Part shown: one piece after another, positions 55,319 to 64,000 of the stretch
Numbering within the stretch: the first letter of the stretch is position 1
Layout of the letters: the number at the start of each line of letters is the position of its first letter
Assembly: GCF_900129725.1 (NCBI RefSeq)
Contig: NZ_FQWQ01000001.1
Span: forward strand, 496,001 to 560,000
Reading direction: 5' to 3'
Length of the DNA stretch: 64,000 bases
DNA from: Chryseolinea serpens
GTDB taxonomy: Bacteria; Bacteroidota; Bacteroidia; Cytophagales; Cyclobacteriaceae
Program-made: the position numbers and the translations under genes
The notes under the pieces: generated by a model
The model's database searches: none
What the model was told of the DNA's origin: nothing
Seen by the model: only the letters and a program-made list of their open reading frames with translations

Positions 55319-55350
55319 GGCATGGAAATAATGAACATCTATGGGGCAGT

Positions 55351-56763
55351 CTAGTATTCATTTAAGGTTTTGATAATCGTTTTTACGGTTTCGATGATCT
55401 CTGAAGAAGAGACTTTTTGTTCCAGAGACGCGAAAACTTCTTTCAATTGTGGAAAATCTTCATAATAGTCGGAGAAGTTATTCATGACCAGGTCGTATAG
55501 TTCTTTTGATTGGTAACCCGTCGTGGGTATGGGAATGACTTTAAGTCCGGCGTTCAAGGCCATCTCAAATTCATCCTTCATGCCTGGCGATAGTAGAAGT
55601 TTGCCGTCAATAAGCTTATTGCCAAAAATGAAGAGCGCAATACCGGCTTCTTTAATGATCGACTCCCGAAATGTAGCCTTTGTTTCTTTCGCGATGCGAT
55701 CGTTTTGCCCGATCATAGGAAATGGCCTCAAGGTGATGTACTTGTCTAACCGCTTGCTGTTCTCCGCGATCATGGCATAAAGCACGCCGTTTAAAACATG
55801 CGTACCAACATTTTTGCCAAAGCCGGTAAAGATCTTGTATCCCGCTTTTGCCAAATGCATGGAAAGCTGTTGTATAAAGTCAACGGGGTTTGGAAAAGGT
55901 CCGTATTCTTCGGCGGCGCCAGAGAAAAAAATGGAAGTCCGCAGATAACGGCTTTCTATTTCTTTTAGGATATCAGGAACATCGTCATATTCATTGACCC
56001 ATATCGCTCTGAGGCCATATTGTTTCAGTGAATGGGCTCTTATTTTTTGACGATTATGGGCCTTCTCGTCCTTGTCTTTTCGAACGAAATAGTAGTGTGT
56101 TTTTGAATGCTTTTGTTGGATCGTGCGAATACGGCTGATCAGGTAGTCCAGATTGGGATCAGTGAAACTAAACCCGATAAAAAGCATGCTCCTCGATACA
56201 AAGTCAGCTTTAAAAGCATTGCTGAACAATTCTCTCGTAAGATTATAATCTTCATATTCGTGCTTCGTCAATACGGTATTGGCAAGGTCTGAAATGTCGC
56301 CGTGCATTTTATAAACGATGGCATCCCTTTTGGGAATGTTGATGGCCAGGTCGGCCTGGTATCTTTTTACATCTGCTAATTTTCCCGCTTGTCGCAAGGC
56401 TTGTTCAATGAGATTGTCATAGTTCGTGGTCCAGTATATGGCAATCGGCAGACGAGCCAAGATATCGTGGTTTTCGGAGAGCACAATGTTAGTTCGGGTA
56501 AACTCCTCCGCGAGAATTTGAGTCAAATCATTTCTGCTTTCCCGATCGTCTACGAAAAATTGCGCCAATGCGGTGAGGTCGTGCTCATCCTGAATGTTTA
56601 GCTTAAGTTTTTTGGCAATGGGTTCGAGCAGTTTCTTCCAATCAAAGTAGCCGCTTGCGACCGAAAGACCAGCCCCGGCGAAGACCGCAGCGTTGCCATC
56701 TCGCATTTGCTTGGCAAAATTGTTGATAAACTCATTTGTGGCGTCGTCAAAGGTTGTTTTCAT
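55351..56763 (-). CDS. thsA: Thoeris defence effector ThsA (SIR2-SLOG)
   Basis: 470 residues, close to the known ~476. The N-terminal SIR2 domain has the NAD-binding VFAGAGLSVASGYFDW (residues 27-42) and the catalytic pair Asn114 (WTTNYDNL) and His154 (YKMHGDIS), near the known Asn112/His152 of the Bacillus protein. The C-terminal SLOG-type domain begins near 275 (TSIFFSGAAEEYGPF) and has GFGKNVGTHVLNGV, for sensing the signal nucleotide. Thoeris depletes NAD+ on infection; here the family is inferred from both domains and the TIR neighbour. Confidence 0.88.
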   Translation of the reverse strand: MKTTFDDATNEFINNFAKQMRDGNAAVFAGAGLSVASGYFDWKKLLEPIAKKLKLNIQDEHDLTALAQFFVDDRESRNDLTQILAEEFTRTNIVLSENHDILARLPIAIYWTTNYDNLIEQALRQAGKLADVKRYQADLAINIPKRDAIVYKMHGDISDLANTVLTKHEYEDYNLTRELFSNAFKADFVSRSMLFIGFSFTDPNLDYLISRIRTIQQKHSKTHYYFVRKDKDEKAHNRQKIRAHSLKQYGLRAIWVNEYDDVPDILKEIESRYLRTSIFFSGAAEEYGPFPNPVDFIQQLSMHLAKAGYKIFTGFGKNVGTHVLNGVLYAMIAENSKRLDKYITLRPFPMIGQNDRIAKETKATFRESIIKEAGIALFIFGNKLIDGKLLLSPGMKDEFEMALNAGLKVIPIPTTGYQSKELYDLVMNNFSDYYEDFPQLKEVFASLEQKVSSSEIIETVKTIIKTLNEY

Positions 56764-56814
56764 AGCGTTTTGAAGTCAGGTAGTCAATACTACAAATAGC
56801 GTGTTCGTTAGTCA

Positions 56815-57621
56815 CTAGCCTAAAATACGCGGTCGGTCATCTTTCAAAGGAAACGTTAATTCGTATAATGTATCCAATGCCTTCAAAGGACCCGAAGTTT
56901 TGACGTGTGACAGCCTCCAATTTTGAAGCGTCTCTACATCAAGTTTTTTGAGGTGTTTGTCATTGACAGTATATCTTAAAACCTGAGCCTTCTCTAAATG
57001 ATCTTTTTGTTCGTGCAGCATTTTAGTTTTTTCCTCAAGGAGTTGAACGCGAGGCGGCTTATTGAGCCGTACGGTGCTCGAGAAAGCTATTTCAGAATAA
57101 ATCCAGGGAGAATGGGTCGTGTTATTGCTTCCAAAAGGCTGAATGGAATTCGGAGTCCGGTAGAAAATTAAGCATTCCGTTTTGTCAATCATGACATTGA
57201 GTGCGGAGCTTAGCATCATGCTAACGTGGGTAGCCGAGTTAATTACTTCCGGGTAGGAGTATAAATTTGGCTCTATTTCGTTGTATTTGTCGTCAAGCTG
57301 TTTAATTAGATCTTTCCCGTATCCCCAAATGCAGGAATCAATAAACGAATTGATGCCGAAATGTTTCTTCAGCCATCCAGCGAGTGCGAGTACGTCATCA
57401 TTGTCCTGATGTGAGTGTGAAATGAAAACATGAGCATCAATGCCTGGAAACCATGTGTCTATTATTTTAGATGCATCTAGAGAACCATCCACCAACAGAA
57501 AGCTATCAAGCGAGCTTTTGACCTTCTTTCCATATGAATCAAACTGTTCAGACCCAAGAGCTATCAGATCTTTATAATTCCAGCGAAACGATATAGCTCC
57601 TAATTTGTATCCTTTAAACAT
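56815..57621 (-). CDS. thsB: Thoeris TIR protein ThsB-like
   Basis: 268 residues, longer than usual ThsB. The TIR domain begins at residue ~62: DAHVFISHSHQDNDDVLALA, then FGINSFIDSCIWGYG, and the putative catalytic Glu177 in SPWIYSEIAF. Residues 1-60 and ~190-268 are extra (the C-terminal part has VQLLEEKTKMLHEQKDHLEK). It precedes thsA with 51 bases between. TIR enzymes of this kind make a cyclic ADP-ribose signal that activates ThsA. Confidence 0.85.
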   Translation of the reverse strand: MFKGYKLGAISFRWNYKDLIALGSEQFDSYGKKVKSSLDSFLLVDGSLDASKIIDTWFPGIDAHVFISHSHQDNDDVLALAGWLKKHFGINSFIDSCIWGYGKDLIKQLDDKYNEIEPNLYSYPEVINSATHVSMMLSSALNVMIDKTECLIFYRTPNSIQPFGSNNTTHSPWIYSEIAFSSTVRLNKPPRVQLLEEKTKMLHEQKDHLEKAQVLRYTVNDKHLKKLDVETLQNWRLSHVKTSGPLKALDTLYELTFPLKDDRPRILG

Positions 57622-57652
57622 ACTTTTAATTTCGTGGCAAATGTTTATTTGA

Positions 57653-57883
57653 CCGCATTCTTTCCCAGAAAATAACGGACTTGGTGAGTCCGCGGCTGCT
57701 AAACTAGCCGGGCAACTGAGTTGGCAAAGTGCAGGCGAACTTGCGTCCCTCGTCGGGAGCGTTAAGCTATTTCCATCGAAAGCGCTTAGCGATAAAAATA
57801 GACCAGATTGGATTCCCAGTGGGCTGGCGATCGGATTGGATCAGGTGGGGCAAGGAATCTTTACCCAAGATAAAAAGTTCTAA
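57653..57883 (+). pseudogene. 3' end fragment of an unknown gene beside Thoeris
   Basis: An open frame of 76 codons lacks a start and ends at 57883. It reads GLGESAAAKLAGQLSWQSAG, then ELASLVGSVKLFPSKALSDK, and ends IGLDQVGQGIFTQDKKF. The composition is protein-like (no stops, alternating hydrophobicity), so it is probably the tail of a gene whose front was replaced by the Thoeris pair. No family recognised. Confidence 0.35.
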
Positions 57884-57930
57884 AATAGAATGCAAAGCTA
57901 TCGCGATTTCGGTTCATGCCCGCTCCACGG

Positions 57931-60051
57931 TTATACCTCCAGACCCTGTGGCACAAGAGGAAGTGCGTATAACCTTTTTCCGGTAGCGTTGGCGATAGCA
58001 TTTCGCACTGCCGGCGCAATGCCGATGATCGGTGTTTCTCCCGCTCCCGCCGGGGCAAGATCCTTTCGGTTCAACATAACGATATCCAGCTTCGGCACAT
58101 CGCCAAACCGGGGAACGCGATAGGCCGAGAGTTTTGGATTCAGGATCTTTCCATCCTTGAAATCGATCCGTTCAAACAATGCACCCCCGAGCCCCTGAAT
58201 GATCGAACCCATGATCTGGTTCTCCAGGTGATTCGGATTGATGATGCCGCCACACTCAAACGCAACGGCAGCGCGCAACACCTTAACATCGTTTTCGTTT
58301 CGGTCGAAGACGATTTCCGCACATGCCGCAACGTAGCTTCCCTTCTCCTCCCCGCACGCAATCCCAAAGCCGTGATCTTTTTCCGGCTTCGTGCCCCATC
58401 CAAAAGCTTTTGCCGCAGCTTCCAGAACATCGATCATTCTCTTCTCCGACAAATTCTTAAGTCGGAATTCAAGGGGATCAATTTTGAGATCAGTGGCCAG
58501 GTCATCCATAATGGATTCACGGGCAAAGTTGTTTGCTGTGGCCGCCAGTCCGCGGTATGAACCTTGTCGCAACGGTGAGTCGGAAGGGTGAAATTGGATC
58601 AACTTGTTTTTAACTTGGTAAGGCGTGTCGATACCCGAGCCGCCCGAATTGTAATTATGAAATTCCCATGAGGTGAGCATTCCGATTTTATCGGCGCCAG
58701 CCTTTACATCAATTACACCCGCCGGACGAAAATAGGCCCACGTAAACTCTTCCTCACGCGTCCAAACTACTTTCACCGGCTTCCCTGCTTCTTTCGCGAG
58801 TCTCGCCGCTTCCATACCGGCTTCACCGGTGTGTTTGCCTCCGTAGCCCGATCCGGTATCGGGTTGGATCACGCGGATGTTCTGCTTAGGAATCTGAAAC
58901 ACATCGGCCAGATCCTCCTGCACACCAAACGGGCGCTGCGTACCGGCCCACACGGTGAGCTTACTCCCCTCCCACTGTGCGACACCGGCGCGTGGCTCAA
59001 GCGGCACGTGCGCAATGTAATCTACGTTAAAGGTTTGTCCGATCTTGACCTCTGCTTTCGAAAATGCGGATGACACGTCTCCTGATTTTTCAGCGCGATC
59101 GTCAGCCTTGCTCGTTTTTCTGAGGTGATCAAATATTTCTTTTCGGGAGGGCTGTGGTTCGAACTTCCATTCCGCTTTTATCGACTGTAAAGCTTTGTTC
59201 GCAGTCGAAAGATCAACGGCCGCCACGCCAACGAAGTCTCCATCATGAACGGCAACAACACCGGTTATTTTTTTTGCTTCGGAAAGGTCCGCAGAAATCA
59301 GGGTTGCACCATAGGCTGGGGCGCGCAGAATTTTCCCATACAACATGCCGGGCAGTTTCATGTCGGACACATATTTGTGCCGGCCCGTAACAAACGATTC
59401 GCCATTCACCTTCTTAACAGAAGTGCCCGCGATCTTCCAATCATCGATCTTTTTCAAGGCCACTTTGTCATCGACAGCCTGGACGAGTTGTTTTCCCTTG
59501 ACGATCTTGCCAATATTGACCGTCTCGTTTGTGTTTTTATTCGTGACGTTGCCATCGTTGATAGACAACAGGGAACGATCAACCTTCCATTCGGCTGCGG
59601 CGAGGTCCAGGATCAGTTCGCGTGCCGAAGCGGCAGCTTTTCTCAGCTGTGGCCCCATGTAAGGGGTTGACCGGCTTCCAAAAGTGCCGCGGTCATAAGG
59701 TGTCAGCGCGGTATCGCCAAGGATCATGGTGATCTTTTTCATTTCAACACCAAGTTCTTCTGCCACCACCTGTGCCAGCGATGTCCTGATATTTTGCCCC
59801 ACTTCCGCTTTGCCGCTATAGATCGTCACCGCGCCATCTTCGGCGATGTGCAGCCAGGCGCCGATCTGATTTTCCGGCAGTCCCTCAATTGATAGCCCAT
59901 AACCGGTATTGACCGCGGCGAAGGTTATGGCAATGCCGCTTCCGAGGATCCCAAAGAAATCCCGTCTGTTCATGGTAAAATAATGGGATGGCCTTTCGGC
60001 AAGTTCGTATTGCTCGGGAGCAAAAACGGATTCGTTTGATTTCTTTGCCAT
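57931..60051 (-). CDS. Molybdopterin-binding subunit of a xanthine dehydrogenase/IorB-type hydroxylase
   Basis: 706 residues. A Tat-type leader lies at residues ~29-50 (MNRRDFFGILGSGIAITFAA), following an N-terminal tail; a start at that Met is also possible. Motifs: YMGPQLRKAAASAR, VLRAPAYGATLISADLSEAK, GGKHTGEAGMEAARLAKEAG, and the Mo-site glutamate in GAGETPIIGIAPAVRNA. The partner 2Fe-2S subunit is encoded two bases upstream. The substrate (an N-heterocycle or aldehyde) is unknown. No cytochrome c third subunit is seen here. Confidence 0.9.
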   Translation of the reverse strand: MAKKSNESVFAPEQYELAERPSHYFTMNRRDFFGILGSGIAITFAAVNTGYGLSIEGLPENQIGAWLHIAEDGAVTIYSGKAEVGQNIRTSLAQVVAEELGVEMKKITMILGDTALTPYDRGTFGSRSTPYMGPQLRKAAASARELILDLAAAEWKVDRSLLSINDGNVTNKNTNETVNIGKIVKGKQLVQAVDDKVALKKIDDWKIAGTSVKKVNGESFVTGRHKYVSDMKLPGMLYGKILRAPAYGATLISADLSEAKKITGVVAVHDGDFVGVAAVDLSTANKALQSIKAEWKFEPQPSRKEIFDHLRKTSKADDRAEKSGDVSSAFSKAEVKIGQTFNVDYIAHVPLEPRAGVAQWEGSKLTVWAGTQRPFGVQEDLADVFQIPKQNIRVIQPDTGSGYGGKHTGEAGMEAARLAKEAGKPVKVVWTREEEFTWAYFRPAGVIDVKAGADKIGMLTSWEFHNYNSGGSGIDTPYQVKNKLIQFHPSDSPLRQGSYRGLAATANNFARESIMDDLATDLKIDPLEFRLKNLSEKRMIDVLEAAAKAFGWGTKPEKDHGFGIACGEEKGSYVAACAEIVFDRNENDVKVLRAAVAFECGGIINPNHLENQIMGSIIQGLGGALFERIDFKDGKILNPKLSAYRVPRFGDVPKLDIVMLNRKDLAPAGAGETPIIGIAPAVRNAIANATGKRLYALPLVPQGLEV

Positions 60052-60053
60052 CT

Positions 60054-60512
60054 TCAGCTCTTTTGGATTTTTATGGCTTCATGGATTCCTTTCATGATTC
60101 TCGGATACGTTCCGCACCGGCACACATTGCCTTGCATCCCGTTGATGATTTCCTCATCCGTGGGTTCCGGTTTTTTCTTCAGCAGCGACACGGTTGACAT
60201 CACCATGCCCGAAGCACAATACGAACATTGAAACACATCGACGTTGAGAAAAGCTTGCTGAACAGGATGCAGCTTGTCGTTAGTCGCCAGTCCTTCAATG
60301 GTAGTGATCGCTTTTCCTTCGACGCTAGCTGCTTTTGTGATGCATGAACGAACGGCCACATCGTTGATCAGAACGGTGCATGCTCCACAAGAACCTTCAC
60401 CGCAGCCGTATTTTGTACCGGTCAGATCCAAGTCGTTTCGCAGGACATTCAGCAATGACTCTTCCGGAGTACTATTGACGGAATATTTTTTTTTGTTGAT
60501 GATGAGGTCCAT
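60054..60512 (-). CDS. 2Fe-2S ferredoxin subunit of the molybdenum hydroxylase (IorA-like)
   Basis: 152 residues from the ATG at 60512 (MDLIINKKKYSVNSTPEESL). Plant-type cluster: GTKYGCGEGSCGACTVLIN with a further Cys in RSC. The second cluster domain: QCSYCASGMVM ... NVCRCGTYPRI. Standard small subunit of this two-part class. The stop is two bases before the large-subunit start. Confidence 0.92.
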   Translation of the reverse strand: MDLIINKKKYSVNSTPEESLLNVLRNDLDLTGTKYGCGEGSCGACTVLINDVAVRSCITKAASVEGKAITTIEGLATNDKLHPVQQAFLNVDVFQCSYCASGMVMSTVSLLKKKPEPTDEEIINGMQGNVCRCGTYPRIMKGIHEAIKIQKS

Positions 60513-60629
60513 GGCGCACGGGATTAGCGTATAACCCAAAATAACCCATTAGGTTCTCGTTATCAAGTGGATTTTGGTGAAATGTCTTTTACCCGTTGTG
60601 ACCGGTTAAATGCGCCCTGAGTGCTGAAA

Positions 60630-60673
60630 TAAAAAAGCCCACCACGCAGGCTATGACGCCGGCATGATGGGCT
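60630..60673 (-). terminator. Rho-independent terminator after the pirin gene
   Basis: On the minus strand AGCCCATCATGC pairs with GCGTGGTGGGCT, allowing G-T pairs. The stem is closed at the far end by six T residues (A-run 60631-60636 on the plus strand). It lies about 80 bases beyond the end of the pirin gene and ahead of the hydroxylase pair. Confidence 0.8.
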
Positions 60674-60755
60674 CGTGATTGAATTCTGGAAATTCAGGTT
60701 GATCAATTCAATGATTTGTCCAGCCCAATCCATCGCTTAGCTGAACAAGGACCGT

Positions 60756-61631
60756 TTAATAAGAAAGCTGTTGCTCAGCAGCCACTTCCGTGATGTGCCC
60801 CATCTTCCCTGCCCGGTAATCGGCATACAACTGCTTGATGTCATCCAGGCTATCGGCAATGAACGGACCGTGCGAGACGATCTGGTGATGCTGAGGCTGG
60901 GCGGCATACAAAACGAAATGGGCACCCGCGTCGCCGGCCGTGAGTGTTACCTGGCTGTCTCCGGGCTCGTCCCTGCTATCGAGCCACCCCACATAGTCGA
61001 CCGCTAAGGCCTGCTGGTTTGCACCAACGCGCACGGTGCCATCGAGCGCGTAGAAGAATCCATGGAAGTCGGCCGGAAGCCGTTGTGTTGCCGATGCGCC
61101 CGGTTCCATTCTAATTTCGGCCAGGACAAATGGCGTATGGTTTTTGACGGGCGAAGAAACACCCGCAAACGTGCCGCTATATACTTTTATGTTCACACCA
61201 TTCGATGACACCACGGGCACGTGATCGGCGGCTAACCGCTGTACCCGTGGCAATGCTTTCCGGTCTTGTTTTGGCAAGTTCAGCCACAGTTGCAGGATGC
61301 GCATTTTCATGGGCTTGGCCAGGATCTCGGTGTGTACCACGCCGCTGCCGGCCGTCATCATTTCAAAGTCGCCGGTCTTCAGGGCGTGTGGGCCCTCCCC
61401 GATCTCGCCCTGAAGCACCAGGGTCACGGTCTCGAACCCGGCGTGGGGATGCGGCCCGCCAACGGGGATGTGGTCGGTTTTGTCGAGGATGTCGTCCATC
61501 AGCATAATGAACGGGTCGCTTTTAGAGAACTCGATGTCGATGACGGGTTTTGCCGTATGTCCTTTGCCCAAAAAGCCGGGATGCGCCTCCGGGGTGTATA
61601 CCGTCGTTAATTTTCTTTCTGTGTAGTTCAT
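60756..61631 (-). CDS. Pirin family protein
   Basis: 291 residues of bicupin pirin fold. The N-terminal cupin: PVGGPHPHAGFETVTLVLQG (metal-ligand His pair), HTEILA and MRILQLWLNLPKQDRKALP. The C-terminal cupin is less conserved. Pirins bind Fe and may oxidise quercetin or act as redox sensors; role here unknown. Divergent from an HxlR regulator through a region with three palindromes. Confidence 0.92.
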   Translation of the reverse strand: MNYTERKLTTVYTPEAHPGFLGKGHTAKPVIDIEFSKSDPFIMLMDDILDKTDHIPVGGPHPHAGFETVTLVLQGEIGEGPHALKTGDFEMMTAGSGVVHTEILAKPMKMRILQLWLNLPKQDRKALPRVQRLAADHVPVVSSNGVNIKVYSGTFAGVSSPVKNHTPFVLAEIRMEPGASATQRLPADFHGFFYALDGTVRVGANQQALAVDYVGWLDSRDEPGDSQVTLTAGDAGAHFVLYAAQPQHHQIVSHGPFIADSLDDIKQLYADYRAGKMGHITEVAAEQQLSY

Positions 61632-61679
61632 ATTCGTTGCTCCTTGTTTCCTCTACAACACCAAAGTTCGTATTTTTGC

Positions 61680-61728
61680 TTACCAAAAGTAACCACTTTA
61701 CCAGAGGTAAGCAGTTACCTTTTGGTAA
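61680..61728. promoter_or_regulatory. Three TTACC-GGTAA palindromes between pirin and hxlR
   Basis: TTACCAAAAGTAA (61680-61692), TTACCAGAGGTAA (61698-61710) and TTACCTTTTGGTAA (61715-61728) are inverted repeats centred about 18 bases apart. The outer pair also forms one larger palindrome. HxlR regulators bind such repeats near their own gene, so it probably represses or activates both directions. Inference. Confidence 0.6.
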
Positions 61729-61735
61729 GCGCCAA

Positions 61736-62137
61736 ATGGATACCATGGAAGATCGCAAAAAAAAGACCGTACTGGAGGATGACGCGGAGTGCAAGGGGCA
61801 GTTGAATGCCATCGGCGATGCGCTCTATGTCATCGGCGGAAAATGGAAGCTCCGCATTATCATCGCGCTGATGCACGGTAAAAGCCGGTTCAACGAATTG
61901 CAGCGCACGATCGCCGGCATCTCGTCGAAAGTGCTCGCGTCGGAATTGAAAGAGCTTGAACTCAATGGTTTTGTAAGGCGGCGAGTCTATACCCAAACCC
62001 CCATCGTGATCGAGTACGAGCTTACCGACTACGCGCTGACGGTTCGCCCCGTGCTGACCGTGTTGAGCGAATGGGGCAGCATGCATCGCCGCAAGATCCG
62101 GCAGGTCATGAAGCAGGAATTCGAGAGTAAGGCTTGA
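61736..62137 (+). CDS. HxlR family winged-helix regulator
   Basis: 133 residues from the ATG at 61736 (MDTMEDRKKKTVLEDDAECK); a second ATG lies at 61745. The HxlR pattern: DALYVIGGKWKLRIIIALMH, GKSRFNELQRTIAGISSKVL, ASELKELELNGFVRRRVY and YELTDYALTVRPVL. Members respond to electrophiles or redox stress through cysteine; here a Cys lies only near the N-terminus (AECKGQ). Likely regulator of the divergent pirin gene. Confidence 0.93.
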   Translation: MDTMEDRKKKTVLEDDAECKGQLNAIGDALYVIGGKWKLRIIIALMHGKSRFNELQRTIAGISSKVLASELKELELNGFVRRRVYTQTPIVIEYELTDYALTVRPVLTVLSEWGSMHRRKIRQVMKQEFESKA

Positions 62138-62210
62138 TCACGAAAGGCTCAATCCTTGTTGAGGACAAATTTCAATACGACCGCCACGGTTAGCGATGGA
62201 AGAAATAATC

Positions 62211-64000
62211 CTATGACGACTTGCGATAAACAATCAGCTCACTCCCTTCTTTGCCTTTCTTGTTGAACCTGGAAATGAAGTGATCGCCGTGGAGTTGCAC
62301 GGAGCCGTCTGTTTTTAAATAGCCTGTGTTCTTAAAGTTCCGGTCCCAGATCAACAGCAGCTTGCTTTCGGGAATGCTCATGCAGAAGGCATCGCCGTTG
62401 TCAATAAAGAAAATCGAGACGGGTATATTTTCCCAATTTTTAAAAAACACATGGCCGTCCAGTTCCACGACATGGGGTAACTTCACGCGCTCCTGGTTGC
62501 CGTCGGGAGAATAGATCGTGTCGCGCCGGGCCATAAGTTCGAAAGTTTCCGGTGGTGGAATGAGTTCGATTCGGTCGAGCTTCGGCAAGGTCCAGGCCAC
62601 GTATTTTCCATGGTAGGCCGCGCCGGCCAGGTATTTGTTGTCGGGTGAAAAACGCGCGATCTCCATCCCAAAGTTATGGCCAACGTCGTTATACAACACT
62701 TCCCTGTAGTCTTTTACAAACGTAGTATGTGCCCAAAGCGTGGACTTCTTGTCGTTCTTCAGATCGTAGAACTGTGACTTTATCGAGTAGCCGTAGCAAG
62801 TCATGTATTGAAAGTCTCCGGAGAAGGTACATTCCCGGTTTCCATGTGCATATTCAAATTCTCCCACCGGTTGTCCCTGAAAGTCGCTGATGACATTCCC
62901 CTTTTTCTCATCCGCAGCGATCAGCCATTCCTTAGCGGCTATGATCCTTTTAGTCGAAGTGGGCTCTTTTTTTTCCAAAACACCCTCGCGTGAATACGTC
63001 AACAGGCTTCCGCTGAAGATCACCAGGTATTTGTTTTCCCTGGCGAAATAGGCCAGATCTTCAATGTGTGGCGAGGGAAGGTGCTTTCCTTTCTTCTTTT
63101 CCGCAGGGAGCGTTAGGGTAAGCACCTGGTTGTCGTTGGTGATGATGAAATTATTAATGAAGAACTCGTCGGTTTCTTCAAGATCGCGCGCCGTCAGGTT
63201 GAAGAAATCTCCAAAGCCCTCCTGGGATTCGAGCTTTACATCGAGAAGCACCTCACCACCGAGCGCAAACTTCATAAGCCGGTAATCATCCGTCAGCACG
63301 ATCGACTCTCCTTTCTTGTTCACCAGGTAAGAGCGCACCTGGAATTCGGAGAGATCCAGTCTCAACGCTTCAACGAACGTGGTCTTTTCCGATAACTTCA
63401 GATGCTCGTTCTGGTTTGCCAGCCGCTTTGCCCCGCGAACGAACGGATTCGAGAACGTTTTTTGCGCCAGCTTCTGCGCGCGATCGATAAATCCGTCGAA
63501 CGATTCCAGGTCGCGCGCTGCTTCCTGGTTCGATACCTTCAATTTTTCTGTTATCCCGTTTATGTAGGCCTCATAGGTAAGGTCGAGCTGTTGGTTGGCC
63601 AAGTCTGTCTTGCCCGCGAAAACCAACAGGAACGTGTGCGCCAGTGGATACTTTCTGGTGTCAAAGATCTTTTGGACATCCGAATGCTCCGTGAGATCGG
63701 CAACCAGTGTAGCGAGTTGACCATTTAAAAATTCTGGAAGCGGAATAAACTTATCCGCATCAAGCGGACCGCTCAGTGCCCGCACCACATTGGCCTTGAA
63801 TTGCTGTGAGGCCGTGGGCGTATAGAAGCTGTCCGGGTTGAAATCCTCAAAGTCGAGACGTGCTTTTAAACTGACGGAGGGATGCTCATATAGCGAGGCC
63901 GTTGAAAATTTACCGGAATGTTGGGCGAACCACTTTTCATACGCCGGGTAAGACAAGCCTGGCAAGAGATAAAATGTAAGGTAGATATCTTCGGCAGCCT
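62211..64000 (-). CDS. Hypothetical large protein, 5' end beyond the window
   Basis: The frame is open through the right edge, so the N-terminus is missing (an apparent TTG start at 63965 is not convincing). About 595 residues remain. The N-terminal part (up to ~250) is helical; the C-terminal two-thirds looks like WD40/propeller-type repeats (YLVIFSGSLLTYSREGVLEK, YLAGAAYHGKYVAWTLPKLD, SKLLLIWDRNFKNTGYLKTD). It may be a wHTH- or TPR-linked propeller protein. No family is named. Confidence 0.6.
   Translation of the reverse strand, partial: AAEDIYLTFYLLPGLSYPAYEKWFAQHSGKFSTASLYEHPSVSLKARLDFEDFNPDSFYTPTASQQFKANVVRALSGPLDADKFIPLPEFLNGQLATLVADLTEHSDVQKIFDTRKYPLAHTFLLVFAGKTDLANQQLDLTYEAYINGITEKLKVSNQEAARDLESFDGFIDRAQKLAQKTFSNPFVRGAKRLANQNEHLKLSEKTTFVEALRLDLSEFQVRSYLVNKKGESIVLTDDYRLMKFALGGEVLLDVKLESQEGFGDFFNLTARDLEETDEFFINNFIITNDNQVLTLTLPAEKKKGKHLPSPHIEDLAYFARENKYLVIFSGSLLTYSREGVLEKKEPTSTKRIIAAKEWLIAADEKKGNVISDFQGQPVGEFEYAHGNRECTFSGDFQYMTCYGYSIKSQFYDLKNDKKSTLWAHTTFVKDYREVLYNDVGHNFGMEIARFSPDNKYLAGAAYHGKYVAWTLPKLDRIELIPPPETFELMARRDTIYSPDGNQERVKLPHVVELDGHVFFKNWENIPVSIFFIDNGDAFCMSIPESKLLLIWDRNFKNTGYLKTDGSVQLHGDHFISRFNKKGKEGSELIVYRKSS

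Overview
The window looks like a chromosomal segment of a Bacteroidota bacterium of the Cytophagales type. The evidence is two large secreted proteins with type IX secretion (T9SS) C-terminal sorting domains, many short-leader lipoproteins, promoter-like TAnnTTTG boxes, a parA-parB-DUF5683-dapB-lepB block, and families such as DUF1501, DUF2264 and CBM9-like. Most of the sequence is fairly GC-rich. One block at about 23.35-26.28 kb is visibly AT-rich and looks acquired. No rRNA, tRNA or CRISPR array was recognised.

Layout. 1-3.3 kb: an exported catabolic cluster (DUF1501 protein, Tat-type TIM-barrel isomerase-like protein, membrane cytochrome c/leucine-rich-repeat protein). 3.4-13.5 kb: housekeeping genes (two VOC proteins, coiled-coil protein, methyltransferase, apaG, ung, lepB, dapB, DUF5683, parB, parA). 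13.7-22.9 kb: lipoproteins, hydrolases, a beta-propeller and a DUF2264 protein, with gene debris between them (a permease tail and a frameshifted small membrane protein). 22.97-26.28 kb: an AT-rich insertion beside a truncated gene. It carries a HEPN-like protein, three tiny tandem sigma-region-4-like HTH proteins, a wHTH/nuclease-like protein and one orphan. This is the best candidate for an undescribed (possibly defence) system. 26.3-33 kb: M13 peptidase, DHFR-like and DinB-like proteins, and a PadR/ABC-permease operon. 33-41 kb: two T9SS cargo genes, a second DHFR-like protein and a DUF900-type hydrolase. 41-46 kb: a membrane-anchored winged-helix regulator and two decayed N-terminal copies of it. 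All three starts abut the same triple TTTACA repeat, and two of them diverge from exported-protein genes (vWA and a truncated propeller). 46-55 kb: DUF4238, Kelch lipoprotein, DoxX-like, cytochrome-like, FAD oxidase and phosphoesterase genes. 55.3-57.6 kb: a Thoeris-type anti-phage pair (TIR protein plus SIR2-SLOG protein) beside a 3' gene fragment. 57.9-64 kb: a molybdenum hydroxylase pair, a pirin/HxlR divergent pair with three palindromic operators, and a partial hypothetical gene.

Several dispersed repeats lie between genes: a CACCAACAAAG palindrome (three copies), a GGCTCCTG-rich repeat, a three-copy 31-bp tandem palindrome and an 83-bp hairpin. All product names come from reading motifs and gene order by eye. 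No database search was run.
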